Source of the DNA: DATAOG01 sp963757395
GTDB taxonomy: Bacteria; Pseudomonadota; Alphaproteobacteria; Geminicoccales; Geminicoccaceae
Direction: 5' to 3'
Length of the DNA: 64,000 nt
Assembly: GCA_963757395.1 (NCBI GenBank)
Contig: CAVWRK010000022.1
Coordinates: 1 to 64,000, forward strand
The notes beneath the pieces are model-generated. The model was not told where the DNA came from and searched no databases. It saw only the letters and a list, made by a program, of their open reading frames with translations. Below, piece after piece: positions 1 through 8,281 of the stretch. The stretch's first letter is position 1. The number at the start of each line of letters is the position of its first letter. A program made the position numbers and the translations under genes.

Positions 1-701
1 AGCGAGCGGTTCTCGAACGGGGGTGCGGGCTCAGCGCATCCAAGCCATCGATCGCTGAGAAAGCCGCCCGCCACCGAGCCGTAGCAAAGGAGATGAATGT
101 TGCGCTCCCGGCAAAGCCCGACCAGCCCATGTTCGGGGCGTGCGTCGAGCAGCGAGTATTGCACCTGCATGCTGACCAGTGGCACGCCCGCGGCGAGCAG
201 CTCGCTCGTGTGCGGCGTGTCGAAATTGGTGCCGCCAAGCAGGTTGATCTTGCCTTCCTGCTGGAACTCCTTCAGCCACAGCGCCGTCTCCACACAGCCC
301 GGAAGGGCATAGTCCCACCAGTGTAACTGCACGAGATCGAGCCGTTCCATCCCGAGCCGGCGCAGTGACCGGTCGATCACCGCGCGCACGTGCGCTTTGG
401 AGATCACCGGCAGGACGTCGAGATCGGGCACGAATTTGGTGTGGACCTTGAGGCCGGAAAGCGCCTCGGCCCCGTGACTGTTTCGGTAGCCGCTGCGGAA
501 CTCGCCGATGAGCTCCTCAACGCCGGTATAGATGTCGGCGCAGTCGAAGGTTGAGATCCCGGCGGCAAAAGAGGCTGCGAGATCGGTAGTGGCGGTCTGC
601 CGGTCGATCGGACCGTGGCCGCCGGCAAGCTGCCAGCCGCCGCGGATGAGCCGCGATATCTCGTAACCTGGGTGAAGCTGCAGATGCTCGCTCCGGCTCA
701 A
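1..701 (-). CDS. Aldo/keto reductase, partial (runs off left edge)
   Basis: About 233 codons of an aldo/keto reductase read leftward off the window edge. Visible family landmarks are a GGWQLAGG N-terminal strand, FDCADIYTGVEELIG (the catalytic Asp/Tyr segment), the LDLVQLHWWDY strand with the catalytic-region His, and GGTNFDTPHTSELL. The only plausible start is a TTG at 699-701 that overlaps the TGA of the upstream TIGR04076 gene (TTGA), which suggests translational coupling; no ATG lies in frame at the N-terminus. The family reduces carbonyls with NADPH in the cytoplasm. The substrate cannot be told. The C-terminus lies outside the window. Confidence 0.8.
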   Translation of the reverse strand, partial: MSRSEHLQLHPGYEISRLIRGGWQLAGGHGPIDRQTATTDLAASFAAGISTFDCADIYTGVEELIGEFRSGYRNSHGAEALSGLKVHTKFVPDLDVLPVISKAHVRAVIDRSLRRLGMERLDLVQLHWWDYALPGCVETALWLKEFQQEGKINLLGGTNFDTPHTSELLAAGVPLVSMQVQYSLLDARPEHGLVGLCRERNIHLLCYGSVAGGFLSDRWLGCAEPAPPFENRS

Positions 702-1057
702 GCGCCCGATTCCCGGTTCAGGGCGACCGCGGTGGTCTGGGCGTGGCTGAAGGTGCGTTTGCCGAGCCGGGTGATGCGCAACCTGCTGGGGCAGTTGGGG
801 TCCGGGCAGGCAACCTCGGCGTCGGTCGACATCCAGTCATGAGGATCCGTGACGCGCTGTTTGGCGGCCAGCAGCGGCAGCACCGCGGCGAGAGAATAGA
901 TCGAAAAGCCCTGCCCGGACGGCAAATGCAGCATCTCGCCCCTGAGTTCAAAGTGATCGCCTGGCCTGGCGCCGCAATAAAGCTTGGCCCCTGCGGGGGC
1001 GACGACGTCCACCCGCAGATCGTAGAGCTCGAAACTGGCATCGGGGACAGCGGCCAT
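698..1057 (-). CDS. TIGR04076 family protein
   Basis: A 119-aa protein with the pattern of the small TIGR04076 family: a YDLRVDVVAP start, a C-G-x-R-x-GD turn, LPSGQGFSIYSLAAVLPLL in the middle, and a cysteine pair in ACPDPNC. The family is about 85-110 aa, has no signal peptide or membrane segment, and its function is unknown; the cysteines suggest metal or redox binding, which is inference. It is the first gene of a two-gene leftward unit with the aldo/keto reductase (4-nt overlap) and is divergent from livG across an 80-bp spacer that must hold both promoters. Confidence 0.75.
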   Translation of the reverse strand: MAAVPDASFELYDLRVDVVAPAGAKLYCGARPGDHFELRGEMLHLPSGQGFSIYSLAAVLPLLAAKQRVTDPHDWMSTDAEVACPDPNCPSRLRITRLGKRTFSHAQTTAVALNRESGA

Positions 1058-1137
1058 GGTGATCGCGTCCTTGTATCGAGGGCTGGCAGCGCGGCAGGAG
1101 GAATGATAACAGCGGCCAGCCCTGGTGGGGAAGAGGT

Positions 1138-1896
1138 GTGCTCGAAGTCCGATCGGTCACGAAGCGCTTCGGCGGCGCCACTGTGGTTGCCGATGTGTCG
1201 CTCAGCGTGGCGAAAGGCGAGATCGTAGGCCTGATCGGTCCGAACGGTGCCGGCAAGACGACGCTGTTCAACCTGATCGCGGGCAGCTTTCGACCGACGA
1301 GCGGCGAGATTCGGCTCGAAGGGTCGGACATCACCGCGGACAAGCCGTATCGACGCATCGCGCGGGGGCTTGGCCGGACCTTCCAAATCCCGCGTCCGTT
1401 CGCCGAGATGACGCTCCTGGAGAACCTGCTGACCGCGGCGCAGAACCAAACGGGCGAGCGCATCCTGTCCAACTGGATAAGGCCTGCCCGTGTCGGGCGT
1501 GAGGAACGCGTCAACGCTGAAAAGGCGATGACGCTGCTGGAGTTTCTCGGCCTTGGACGGCTGGCGAGGCAACCCGCGCGGGTGCTCTCCGGCGGCCAGC
1601 GGAAACTGCTGGAGCTGGGTCGCGTCCTGATGGCTGATCCACGGATCATCCTCCTCGACGAGCCGGGCGCCGGGGTGAATCCGGCGTTGCTCGGGTCGAT
1701 CATCGAACGGATCGCCGAAATCAACCGACAGGGCGCGGCCTTCCTCATCATCGAGCACAACATGGACTTGGTAGCCGGGCTGTGCCGTCATGTGGTGGTG
1801 ATGTCGGCGGGACGGGTGCTGTTCGAGGGAACGCCTGCCAAGGCCATCGGCGATCCTCGAGTGATCGAGGCCTATCTGGGCGGCGCAGTGCCATGA
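1138..1896 (+). CDS. livG: Branched-chain amino-acid type ABC transporter ATP-binding protein LivG
   Basis: A 252-aa ABC ATPase. Walker A GPNGAGKTT is at residues 34-42, the signature LSGGQ at 150-154, followed by a Walker B ILLDEPGAG; the C-terminal EHNMDLV and EAYLGG are typical of LivG. It powers inner-membrane import of branched-chain amino acids or related amides and carboxylates. The start is GTG with purine-rich GGGGAAGAGG just upstream. It is the first gene of a four-gene operon in which every junction overlaps. No periplasmic binding protein gene is adjacent, so the substrate is undetermined. Confidence 0.9.
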   Translation: MLEVRSVTKRFGGATVVADVSLSVAKGEIVGLIGPNGAGKTTLFNLIAGSFRPTSGEIRLEGSDITADKPYRRIARGLGRTFQIPRPFAEMTLLENLLTAAQNQTGERILSNWIRPARVGREERVNAEKAMTLLEFLGLGRLARQPARVLSGGQRKLLELGRVLMADPRIILLDEPGAGVNPALLGSIIERIAEINRQGAAFLIIEHNMDLVAGLCRHVVVMSAGRVLFEGTPAKAIGDPRVIEAYLGGAVP

Positions 1897-2630
1897 GTTC
1901 GGCGGTCCTCGCCGTCGATGAACTGCGGGCGGGTTACGAAGCCGGTGCTCCGATCGTACGGGGCATCAGCTTTCGGATCAGGGCAGGCGAGATCCTCGCC
2001 ATCCTCGGTCCGAATGGCGCCGGCAAATCGACCCTGATCAAGGCGATCGCGGGCCTGGTTCCGAAATTCGGCGGAACCGTCGCGCTCGACGGACAAGACA
2101 TCACGACGACCCATGCGCATCAGCTCGTGCGCAGCGGCCTGGGCTTCGTACCGCAGACCGAGAACGTCTTCACCCTGATGTCGATTGCCGACAATCTGCG
2201 CCTCGCCGCCGATCTTCTGCCCAGGTCCGCGCGGGCTGGCCAGATCGCGGCGATGCTCGCGCTGTTTCCCGACCTTGCCCGGCAGAGCCATCTCGCGGCG
2301 GGCCGCCTGTCGGGCGGGCAGCGCCAGATGCTCGCGGTGGCGAGGGCGCTGATTGCAAAGCCGCGCCTTTTGATGCTCGATGAGGCTTCCGCCGGACTGT
2401 CTCCGAAAATGCTGGCGCAGGTGTTCGCCAAGCTCGCCGAGATCCGGGCCACCGGCATCACGATCCTGATCGTCGAGCAGAATGTGAGGGCCGCGCTGGC
2501 GCTGGCCGATCGCGCCCTCATCCTCGTGGAGGGGTGCTGTGCGCACGAAGGAACGGCAGCGGACGTCGCGCGCGACCCTTCGATCGGCCGGCTCTACCTG
2601 GGAGCCAAGCCACTGGAGGGCGCGGCGTGA
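1893..2630 (+). CDS. livF: Branched-chain amino-acid type ABC transporter ATP-binding protein LivF
   Basis: A 245-aa second ATPase of the pair. Walker A GPNGAGKST lies at residues 39-47, with LSGGQRQML and LMLDEASAGL downstream and a VEQNVRAAL helix typical of LivF. The start ATG overlaps the livG stop (ATGA), so the two ATPases are probably made in equal amounts. The longer frame upstream of 1893 runs inside livG and is not used. One unusual point is a Walker B neighbour reading DEASAG rather than DEPSAG. Confidence 0.92.
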   Translation: MSSAVLAVDELRAGYEAGAPIVRGISFRIRAGEILAILGPNGAGKSTLIKAIAGLVPKFGGTVALDGQDITTTHAHQLVRSGLGFVPQTENVFTLMSIADNLRLAADLLPRSARAGQIAAMLALFPDLARQSHLAAGRLSGGQRQMLAVARALIAKPRLLMLDEASAGLSPKMLAQVFAKLAEIRATGITILIVEQNVRAALALADRALILVEGCCAHEGTAADVARDPSIGRLYLGAKPLEGAA

Positions 2631-3535
2631 ACCTACAGTTCCTCGCCGATGGCCTGATCATGGGCGCGCTCATCGGGCTCGGGGCGATCGGCGTCACGCT
2701 GACCTATTCGATCCTGCGCTTCGCCAATTTTGCCCACGGCGAATTCATCGCGTGGGGCACCTATATCGCCCTCGTCCTGACCGGCGCAGTCGGCATGATG
2801 TTCGGCGACGTTGCGGACACCATCGGCCCCCTCTCCTTCGGCTGGCCAGTCGTCGTCGCAGGGATCGTCGCGGCGCTTCTTACGGGCCTGCTCGCACTCG
2901 GCCTCGACCGCGTGTTGTTCTCGAAACTGCGCAGTCGCGGCAATGCCATCGTGATGGTGATGGCGAGCTTCGGCGCATCCATGGCGCTCCGCAGCCTCCT
3001 CGAATTCATCTTCACCTCCAAGCCCGCCTATTTTTCACGCGAGATCCAGATGGCGCTGCCGCTCGGCCTCGGGATCAAACTCACGCCTGACCAGATCTTC
3101 CTTCTCGCGATGACGGCGACGATCGTTGTCGGCATGGAGCGCTTCATGGCCCTGAGCGCCATCGGCCGGGCAATGCGTGCGGTTTCGGAAAATCCGCTTC
3201 TTGCCCGCGTCGCCGGTGTCGATGTCGACCGGGTCGTCCGGACGACATGGATGATCGGCGGCGCATTGGCATGCGCGGCCGGCGTCATGCTCGGCATTAC
3301 CGTTCAGATCCGGCCGTTCATGGGCTTCGACCTGTTGCTGCCGCTCTTCGCCGCGGCGATCCTCGGCGGCATCGGCAGCGTGCCGGGGGCGGTCATCGGC
3401 GGCTTGATCGTAGGCGTCTCGGAGGCGGTTGCCGTGCTGATCGTCGGCGCGGCCTATCGCGCCGCCGTGGCCTTTCTCATTCTCATCGCGGTGCTCCTGA
3501 TCAGGCCCACCGGTCTGTTCGGGGCCCGCGAATGA
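2627..3535 (+). CDS. livH: Branched-chain amino-acid type ABC transporter permease LivH
   Basis: A 302-aa polytopic membrane protein with about eight hydrophobic segments. LivH hallmarks are GLGAIGVTLTYSILRFANF near the N-terminus, the cytoplasmic coupling segment RAVSENPLLARVAGVD, and the C-terminal AAAILGGIGSVPGAVIGG. The GTG start overlaps the livF stop (GTGA). It forms the membrane channel with LivM. Confidence 0.9.
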   Translation: MNLQFLADGLIMGALIGLGAIGVTLTYSILRFANFAHGEFIAWGTYIALVLTGAVGMMFGDVADTIGPLSFGWPVVVAGIVAALLTGLLALGLDRVLFSKLRSRGNAIVMVMASFGASMALRSLLEFIFTSKPAYFSREIQMALPLGLGIKLTPDQIFLLAMTATIVVGMERFMALSAIGRAMRAVSENPLLARVAGVDVDRVVRTTWMIGGALACAAGVMLGITVQIRPFMGFDLLLPLFAAAILGGIGSVPGAVIGGLIVGVSEAVAVLIVGAAYRAAVAFLILIAVLLIRPTGLFGARE

Positions 3536-4482
3536 TCCTCGATCTCCTCAGCTACGCGGCGTTCTTCCTGGTCACGGCTTCGAGCTACGGCATCATCTGC
3601 CTCGGCCTCAATTTGCAGTGGGGCCAGACCGGTCTCTTCAATGTCGGGGTTGCCGGTTTCGTCGCGATTGGCGCCTATGTTTCGGCCTTGCTGACGACGC
3701 CGGACCTCGCGGGCAGGCTTGGCGGCTTCGGCCTGCCGATCTGGACCGGCTGGATCGTGGCTCCGGTCATCTCGGGGTTGGCGGGCGCCGGGATCGGCGC
3801 GATCACCCTGCGGCTCCGTGCCGATTATCTCGCGATCACCACCTTCGGCATCGCCGTCACCATCCAGCTCGTCGCCCTCAATGCCGAGACCCTGACCGGC
3901 GGCCCGTTCGGGATCGGGTTCATTCCGCGGCCGTTCGGCGGCCTCGCGGAAAGGCCGATCGCGTTCAACTTGGCCAACCTCGCGCTGGTCGGGGCGGTGA
4001 CCGCCTCGGTCTACATCGCCCTCGAGCGGCTGATCCGGGGGCCCTGGGGACGGGTATTGCGCGCCATCCGCGAGGACGAGGCAGCCGCGATCTCGCTTGG
4101 CAAGGACGCCAACCGCTTGCGGCTGCAGGCCTTCGCGCTGGGTTCCGCCATCATGGGCCTGGCGGGCGCCATCCAGGCCCATTTCATCGGCTTCATTGCA
4201 CCTGAGAACTATGCCTCGGCCATCACCTTCCAGGTCTGGGCGATGCTGATCATCGGTGGGTCGGGAAATAACCGGGGCGCGCTTCTCGGCGCGCTCGCGG
4301 TGTGGGGTCTGTGGAGCGTCACCGGCGCCGGGCTGAGCGCTCTGGTCCCCGCCGTATATCAGGCACGGGCGGCGTCGCTTCAGATCGTCATCATCGGCGT
4401 CGTGCTCGCCGCTGTGCTGGTTGTGCGCCCGCGCGGCCTCATCGGCGAGACGAAGACCGTTTCGCGGCATCTGGCCGAGTAG
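3532..4482 (+). CDS. livM: Branched-chain amino-acid type ABC transporter permease LivM
   Basis: A 316-aa permease with the LivM features LGLNLQWGQTGLFNVGVAGF, the coupling helix segment RAIREDEAAAISLGKD, and a FQVWAMLIIGGSGNNRGALLG loop. The ATG overlaps the livH stop (ATGA). It is the last gene of the operon and ends in VVRPRGLIGE, the usual end of the family. About 165 bp downstream is a GC-rich hairpin that may end the transcript. Confidence 0.9.
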   Translation: MILDLLSYAAFFLVTASSYGIICLGLNLQWGQTGLFNVGVAGFVAIGAYVSALLTTPDLAGRLGGFGLPIWTGWIVAPVISGLAGAGIGAITLRLRADYLAITTFGIAVTIQLVALNAETLTGGPFGIGFIPRPFGGLAERPIAFNLANLALVGAVTASVYIALERLIRGPWGRVLRAIREDEAAAISLGKDANRLRLQAFALGSAIMGLAGAIQAHFIGFIAPENYASAITFQVWAMLIIGGSGNNRGALLGALAVWGLWSVTGAGLSALVPAVYQARAASLQIVIIGVVLAAVLVVRPRGLIGETKTVSRHLAE

Positions 4483-5235
4483 CAGCGTGTCGTCGTCGGC
4501 GCGGTCCATCTCGAACGACTTGCCTTTTCTGACCTCCGGAGACCGGAAACGAGAGCTGGCGCTTCAAGAACGACATCTGACCGTCATCGGGACCGCCGAC
4601 ACCCGGCCTGCCGCCGCTCCGCCTCCGGTTCCGCAACGGCAGACAGTGGGGTCCCGATTGGAAGCCAATCCGGGGCCCCGGTCCGGAGCCGAATGACAAG
4701 TGCCCCGATTCACACTTGCTGGCACGCTCCGCACGAGCCGCGCCGGACCATGAGCCACAGCGGAGCTTGTCGGCGCTGGCGGGCACCGTCAAAAAACCGT
4801 TTGGCAGCCGAGGCGGTCCGCCGGGGCGATGCGGATCCCGCCGCCGCCGCGATCGTCAAACCTCCAGGGCAGCCGCGGCGGCGGGGGCGATCTCACCATC
4901 ACCTGGATCCGCCGCACCCGGTACAGCGGCCAGCCGGTCCAGCTCGTGACGTGCCGGACCGCGAGCTGACGGATCAACTGCGCCTGGTAGAAGTCATCGC
5001 GCTCGCCCTCGACCGGGAGGTCAGGGAGTCCGTCCAACTCGAGCCCGCCTTCGTGCGCTCCCTTGGCCTGGCGCTCGATCGCCTCGACCGTGCTCTCTGA
5101 CCCAGGAGGACCTCCAACCTGGACGGCATCGGCCATCCGGGACATCTTGAGTTGCATGGCGGGACCAGCAACACACGTCTACGAGGTATCGGGCCCGGAC
5201 GGTGAGGTCCTGGGTTTGGTGCGGGCGCCTTCGGG
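4483..5235. other. Gene-poor stretch, no recognisable gene
   Basis: Apart from the hairpin near 4660, I see no gene here: all open frames are short, rich in Arg, Pro and Gly, and lack family signatures. A short in-frame stretch at about 4880-4930 reads DLTITWIRRTRYSG, which recalls a segment of phage or gene-transfer-agent tail host-specificity proteins, but it ends quickly at a stop. With the IS1380 remnant to its right, this looks like decayed mobile DNA. Confidence 0.45.
4648..4679. terminator. GC-rich hairpin downstream of the liv operon (possible terminator)
   Basis: The inner stem GATTGG/CCAATC has a 3-nt loop. It is flanked by an outer G4/C4 pairing with one bulged position. No T-run follows, so an intrinsic terminator is not proved. 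It sits in the gene-poor stretch after livM. Confidence 0.3.
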
Positions 5236-5502
5236 GGGCCGAGCGCTGCGGCGGATCAACGAGCTGTGCGGAGCGGCGGCGTTTTGGTCCTCGCCGAGAT
5301 CGAGCGCCGGCTCGGTATTGCCGATCGCCTCGCGCGCTGCATCGAGGATCCGCGGGCGCCGGATCGGGTCGAGCACGGGCTCGCCGGGATGATCCGCGTC
5401 TGGGCGCTGCTGATCGCCGCCGGCTACGAGGACGGCAACGACGCGCGCCGCCTGCGCCACCGTCATCCACGTTTGCACATCACCGCCCACCAACGCTCGT
5501 GA
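5236..5502 (+). pseudogene. IS1380-family transposase N-terminal remnant
   Basis: Two frames together give the N-terminus of an IS1380-type DDE transposase. First comes GGRALRRINELCG, then, after a one-base shift near 5275, LAEIERRLGIADRLARCIED and AAGYEDGNDA. Full transposases of the family are about 430-460 aa; here only about 80 residues remain, with no catalytic DDE residues, and no inverted repeats were found. It is a dead fragment between the liv operon and the convergent dehydrogenase gene. Confidence 0.7.
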
Positions 5503-5512
5503 ATGATCCCAG

Positions 5513-6412
5513 CTAGTCGCTCCGGTGACTGCACCCGGCGTCGCTCGCGACGGCAAGCCCGATCCCGGTCCAGTCGATCTCGCCGTGGCCTTGGGCGGCG
5601 AGTGCTAGCAAGCGGTCGTGCAGGAGGCTGGCCAGCGGCATCGGCATCTCGCGCGCGTCGGCCGTGTCGAGCACCAGGCGGAGGTCCTTGAGGCCGAGCT
5701 CAAGTTTGAATCCGGCCGGCTCGTAGCGATGCTCGGCGATCGCCTTGCCGTAGTTCTGATAGATGCGCGAGGGGAACAGGGTGGCGCCGAAGAACTCGGC
5801 CAGCTGCACCCGGTCGAGGCCGCACTTCTCGCCAAGTGTGTAGGCTTCCGCCATCGCCTCGATCGCCGCGGCGATCAGGAAGTTGCCGGCGAGCTTGACC
5901 ACGTGCGCAGCCGCCGGATCCTCGCCGAAGTCGCGCACGCCCTGGCCAAGCACGTCGAGCACCGGACGCACCAGCGCCTTCGCCTCGGCCGCGCCCGAGG
6001 TCGCGATCCAGAGCTGTCCCGACGCTGCGGCTTCGGGCCGGCCAAAGACCGGGGCCGCGACGTACGTCGCACCGCGTTCCCGATGGACGTCGGCCTGCCT
6101 GCGCGCGGTGGCAGGCGCGATGGTGCTCATCGAGAGATGGACCCCGCCCACGCCGAGCCGGGAGGCGACGCCGTCCGGCCTCAGGACAACCTCCTCCAGC
6201 GCACGGTCGTTTGCCAGGAAGGTGATGACGATCCTGGCGTCGGCGGCAGCCTCGCCCGGGCTCTCCGCCGCTTCGGCGCCGCGCTCGACCAGCGGAGCCG
6301 CCTTGGCCGCGGAGCGGTTCCAGACCTTCACCCGGTGCCCCTGATCGAGCAGCCGGCGCGCGGCGCCCGACCCCATCGCGCCGAGGCCGACGATCGCAAT
6401 ACTCTCCGGCAT
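5513..6412 (-). CDS. NAD(P)-dependent 3-hydroxyisobutyrate dehydrogenase-like protein
   Basis: A 299-aa beta-hydroxyacid dehydrogenase. The Rossmann GLGAMG is at residues 9-14, the substrate-side segment reads HLSMSTIAPATA, and KLAGNFLIAAAIEAMAEA carries the catalytic Lys in the usual G-x-x-x-N-x-x-K context. The family oxidises 3-hydroxyacids or reduces semialdehydes such as tartronate or succinate semialdehyde. The ATG is preceded by GGGAGAAGGGGC. It is the last gene of the leftward biotin/Pxp array, 27 nt after bioY, so it probably acts on a product of that pathway; this is inference. Confidence 0.88.
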   Translation of the reverse strand: MPESIAIVGLGAMGSGAARRLLDQGHRVKVWNRSAAKAAPLVERGAEAAESPGEAAADARIVITFLANDRALEEVVLRPDGVASRLGVGGVHLSMSTIAPATARRQADVHRERGATYVAAPVFGRPEAAASGQLWIATSGAAEAKALVRPVLDVLGQGVRDFGEDPAAAHVVKLAGNFLIAAAIEAMAEAYTLGEKCGLDRVQLAEFFGATLFPSRIYQNYGKAIAEHRYEPAGFKLELGLKDLRLVLDTADAREMPMPLASLLHDRLLALAAQGHGEIDWTGIGLAVASDAGCSHRSD

Positions 6413-6439
6413 GCCCCTTCTCCCGCTGTGCCGCTGCCC

Positions 6440-7024
6440 TCAGCTCCGGCGCAGGAACCGCCACGCGAACGGAACGAGCGCGGTCGCCAGCGCGACCTTG
6501 ACCGCCTCGCTCAGCAGGAATGGCGCCAGCCCGCCGCTGATCGCCCGCGGCAGGCCGATCAGCGTGCTAAGCCAGGCAACGCCGCAGACGAAAATGATCG
6601 CCGTGCCGACCAGCATCACCGCGAGGGTACGCGGTACCGAGCGGTCCCAGCCGCGCTCGGCGAGCCAGCCGACGGCGATGGCCGCGAGCAGGAAGCCGAT
6701 GAGGTAGCCGGCGGTCGGACCGGCCAGATAGGCGAGGCCGCCCCCGGCCGCGAACACCGGCAGGCCGAGCGCGCCCTGGACGAGGTAGAAGAGCACCGTG
6801 GCCCCGGCCAGCCGCCAGCCATAGGCGACGCCCAGCACCAGGACCACGAAGGTCTGCATGGTCATCGGCACCGGCCAGAACGGCACCTGAATCTTGGCCG
6901 AAATGGTAAGAAGGACGCTGCCGATCAGGGCCAGGACGATCGCCCGCACGGCGTTCGAGCCCGCCCCGGGCGACCAGAGCGCCTCCGCGAGGGTGGCCTG
7001 AGCGACGCCTTGCTGCTGAGCCAT
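6440..7024 (-). CDS. bioY: Biotin transporter BioY
   Basis: A 194-aa integral membrane protein with six hydrophobic segments. BioY signatures are AKIQVPFWPVPMTMQTF near residues 43-59, the GLPVFAAGGG and GPTAGYLIGF loops, and a C-terminal PFLLSEAVKVALA. BioY is the substrate-binding S component of ECF-type biotin importers and can act alone in some bacteria. No EcfA or EcfT gene is nearby. Its place between a biotin carrier gene and a dehydrogenase, 48 nt after the carrier, points to cofactor supply for the biotin-dependent enzyme of this operon. A GGAGAG ribosome site precedes the ATG. Confidence 0.93.
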   Translation of the reverse strand: MAQQQGVAQATLAEALWSPGAGSNAVRAIVLALIGSVLLTISAKIQVPFWPVPMTMQTFVVLVLGVAYGWRLAGATVLFYLVQGALGLPVFAAGGGLAYLAGPTAGYLIGFLLAAIAVGWLAERGWDRSVPRTLAVMLVGTAIIFVCGVAWLSTLIGLPRAISGGLAPFLLSEAVKVALATALVPFAWRFLRRS

Positions 7025-7072
7025 TGAGATCTCTCCGTGCTTGTTCTGGTTGCAATATCCTCGGGGCTGGCT

Positions 7073-7291
7073 TCAGTCGATCTCGACCGCCAAGATGCCG
7101 GCGTCGACGCCTTCCTGGCCCTCGGTGATGTGGACCGCTTTGACCGTTCCGGCGTTGGTCGCGTTGTGCGGCACCTCGGTCTTCATCACCTCCATGATGA
7201 ATAGCGTGGCGCCCGGCTGCACGTTGTCACCCGGCTTGACCAGCACCTTCCAGACGTTGCCGGGCGTCTCCGTCGTCACCGCTTCGGCCAT
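7073..7291 (-). CDS. Biotin carrier (biotinyl-lipoyl domain) protein, 72 aa
   Basis: A stand-alone biotinyl domain. The modified lysine is K37 in MEVMKTE, with the usual hydrophobic turns before it (PGNVWKVLVKPGD) and an EGVDAGILAVE end. It is about half the length of AccB and lacks the Ala/Pro-rich N-terminal region, so it is a dedicated small carrier and not the acetyl-CoA carboxylase subunit. The start is the ATG after GGGAGG; upstream in-frame codons lie inside the pxpC-like gene. It lies 11 nt after that gene and next to bioY. It should carry carboxyl groups for the accC product at 9169-10533. Confidence 0.85.
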   Translation of the reverse strand: MAEAVTTETPGNVWKVLVKPGDNVQPGATLFIMEVMKTEVPHNATNAGTVKAVHITEGQEGVDAGILAVEID

Positions 7292-7302
7292 GGGTATCCT
7301 CC

Positions 7303-8271
7303 CTATTCGATGCTGCCCTCGGTGCAGAGATCGCGGATCTGCCTGGAGATCGCCTGCGCCTCGTCCACCGTCACGGCTCTGAAGGTGTAGATCTCGCCTG
7401 GCTTCGACTGGCCGAGCTTCCAGAACGCGCACAGCGGCACGGTGTAGGGATTGATGAAGCCACCCATGCTAGGACCGTCGTTGACCAGGATGATCGGCGT
7501 CTGGCCCGCGAGATTGATGGCGCCGAGCGGATAGCCCTGGTCGATGATGTTGGAGGGCTCGGCCCCATGCTCGGGGGACTTGTTGTACGCCTTGCCGGTG
7601 AAGGTCCAGTCCGGCCCCTCGAGGCGGAAGCCGGTGCGGTCGCTCTTGGCGGAGAGCTTCCAGTCGACGCTCAGGAAGCGCCGGTGACCTGCCTCATCGA
7701 TCCAGTCATCGTTCGGCCCCGCCACCGCCTCGATCGTCCAGCGCTTGTCGGTCGAGATCGGCGGCTTGGCCTGCTCATTGAGCCGCCGCCCCGGCTTGCC
7801 CTCAGCCTGCGCGACCGGCACCACCTGGCCCGCCTTGATCGCGTGACCGTCCATGCCGCCCACACCCGCCTTGTGGAAGGTTGAGCGCGAGCCGAGCCAG
7901 GGCGGGGTATCGATGCCGCCCGCGATCGCGATGTACCCGCGAGCGCCGGCCTTGGCGAAGGACAGAGCGAGCGTCTGCCCGGCCCTGACCGCGATGCTCT
8001 GCCACATCGGGATCGGCTCGTCGTCGAGTTTGGGCTGCATGTCGGCGCCGGTCACCGCGATCACGCCGTCGCGGCGGAACTTGAGCGTCGGGCCGACGAA
8101 CTGGCACTCCAGGCCCGCAGCACCCGGCTCGTTGCCGACCAGCACGTTCGCCAGCCGGAATGACCAGCTGTCCATCGGTCCCGACGGGGGAAAGCCCTGG
8201 TTCCAGTAGCCGATCCGCCCCGGATAGTCCTGCACCGAGGTCTCGAGCCCCGGCTTGATCACCTCGAGCAT
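7303..8271 (-). CDS. pxpC: Biotin-dependent carboxyltransferase family protein, PxpC/KipA-like
   Basis: A 322-aa protein of the allophanate hydrolase subunit 2 / KipA family. Conserved segments are LEVIKPGLETSVQDYPGRIG at the start, GFPPSGPMDSWSFRLAN, AIAGGIDTPPWLGSRST, and near the end VNDGPSMGGFINP. PxpC pairs with PxpB to form the 5-oxoprolinase or carboxyltransferase core. The ATG after GAGGGGG was chosen; further upstream the frame lies in pxpB. Substrate specificity is not readable from sequence; the nearby accC and biotin carrier suggest a carboxylated intermediate. Confidence 0.85.
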   Translation of the reverse strand: MLEVIKPGLETSVQDYPGRIGYWNQGFPPSGPMDSWSFRLANVLVGNEPGAAGLECQFVGPTLKFRRDGVIAVTGADMQPKLDDEPIPMWQSIAVRAGQTLALSFAKAGARGYIAIAGGIDTPPWLGSRSTFHKAGVGGMDGHAIKAGQVVPVAQAEGKPGRRLNEQAKPPISTDKRWTIEAVAGPNDDWIDEAGHRRFLSVDWKLSAKSDRTGFRLEGPDWTFTGKAYNKSPEHGAEPSNIIDQGYPLGAINLAGQTPIILVNDGPSMGGFINPYTVPLCAFWKLGQSKPGEIYTFRAVTVDEAQAISRQIRDLCTEGSIE

Positions 8272-8281
8272 CGCGTCCCCC

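Noticed and set aside
4870..4960. Possible gene-transfer-agent or phage tail fragment (DLTITWIRRTR)
   Set aside because: Only about 15 residues match from memory and the frame stops at once; too weak to annotate as a gene.
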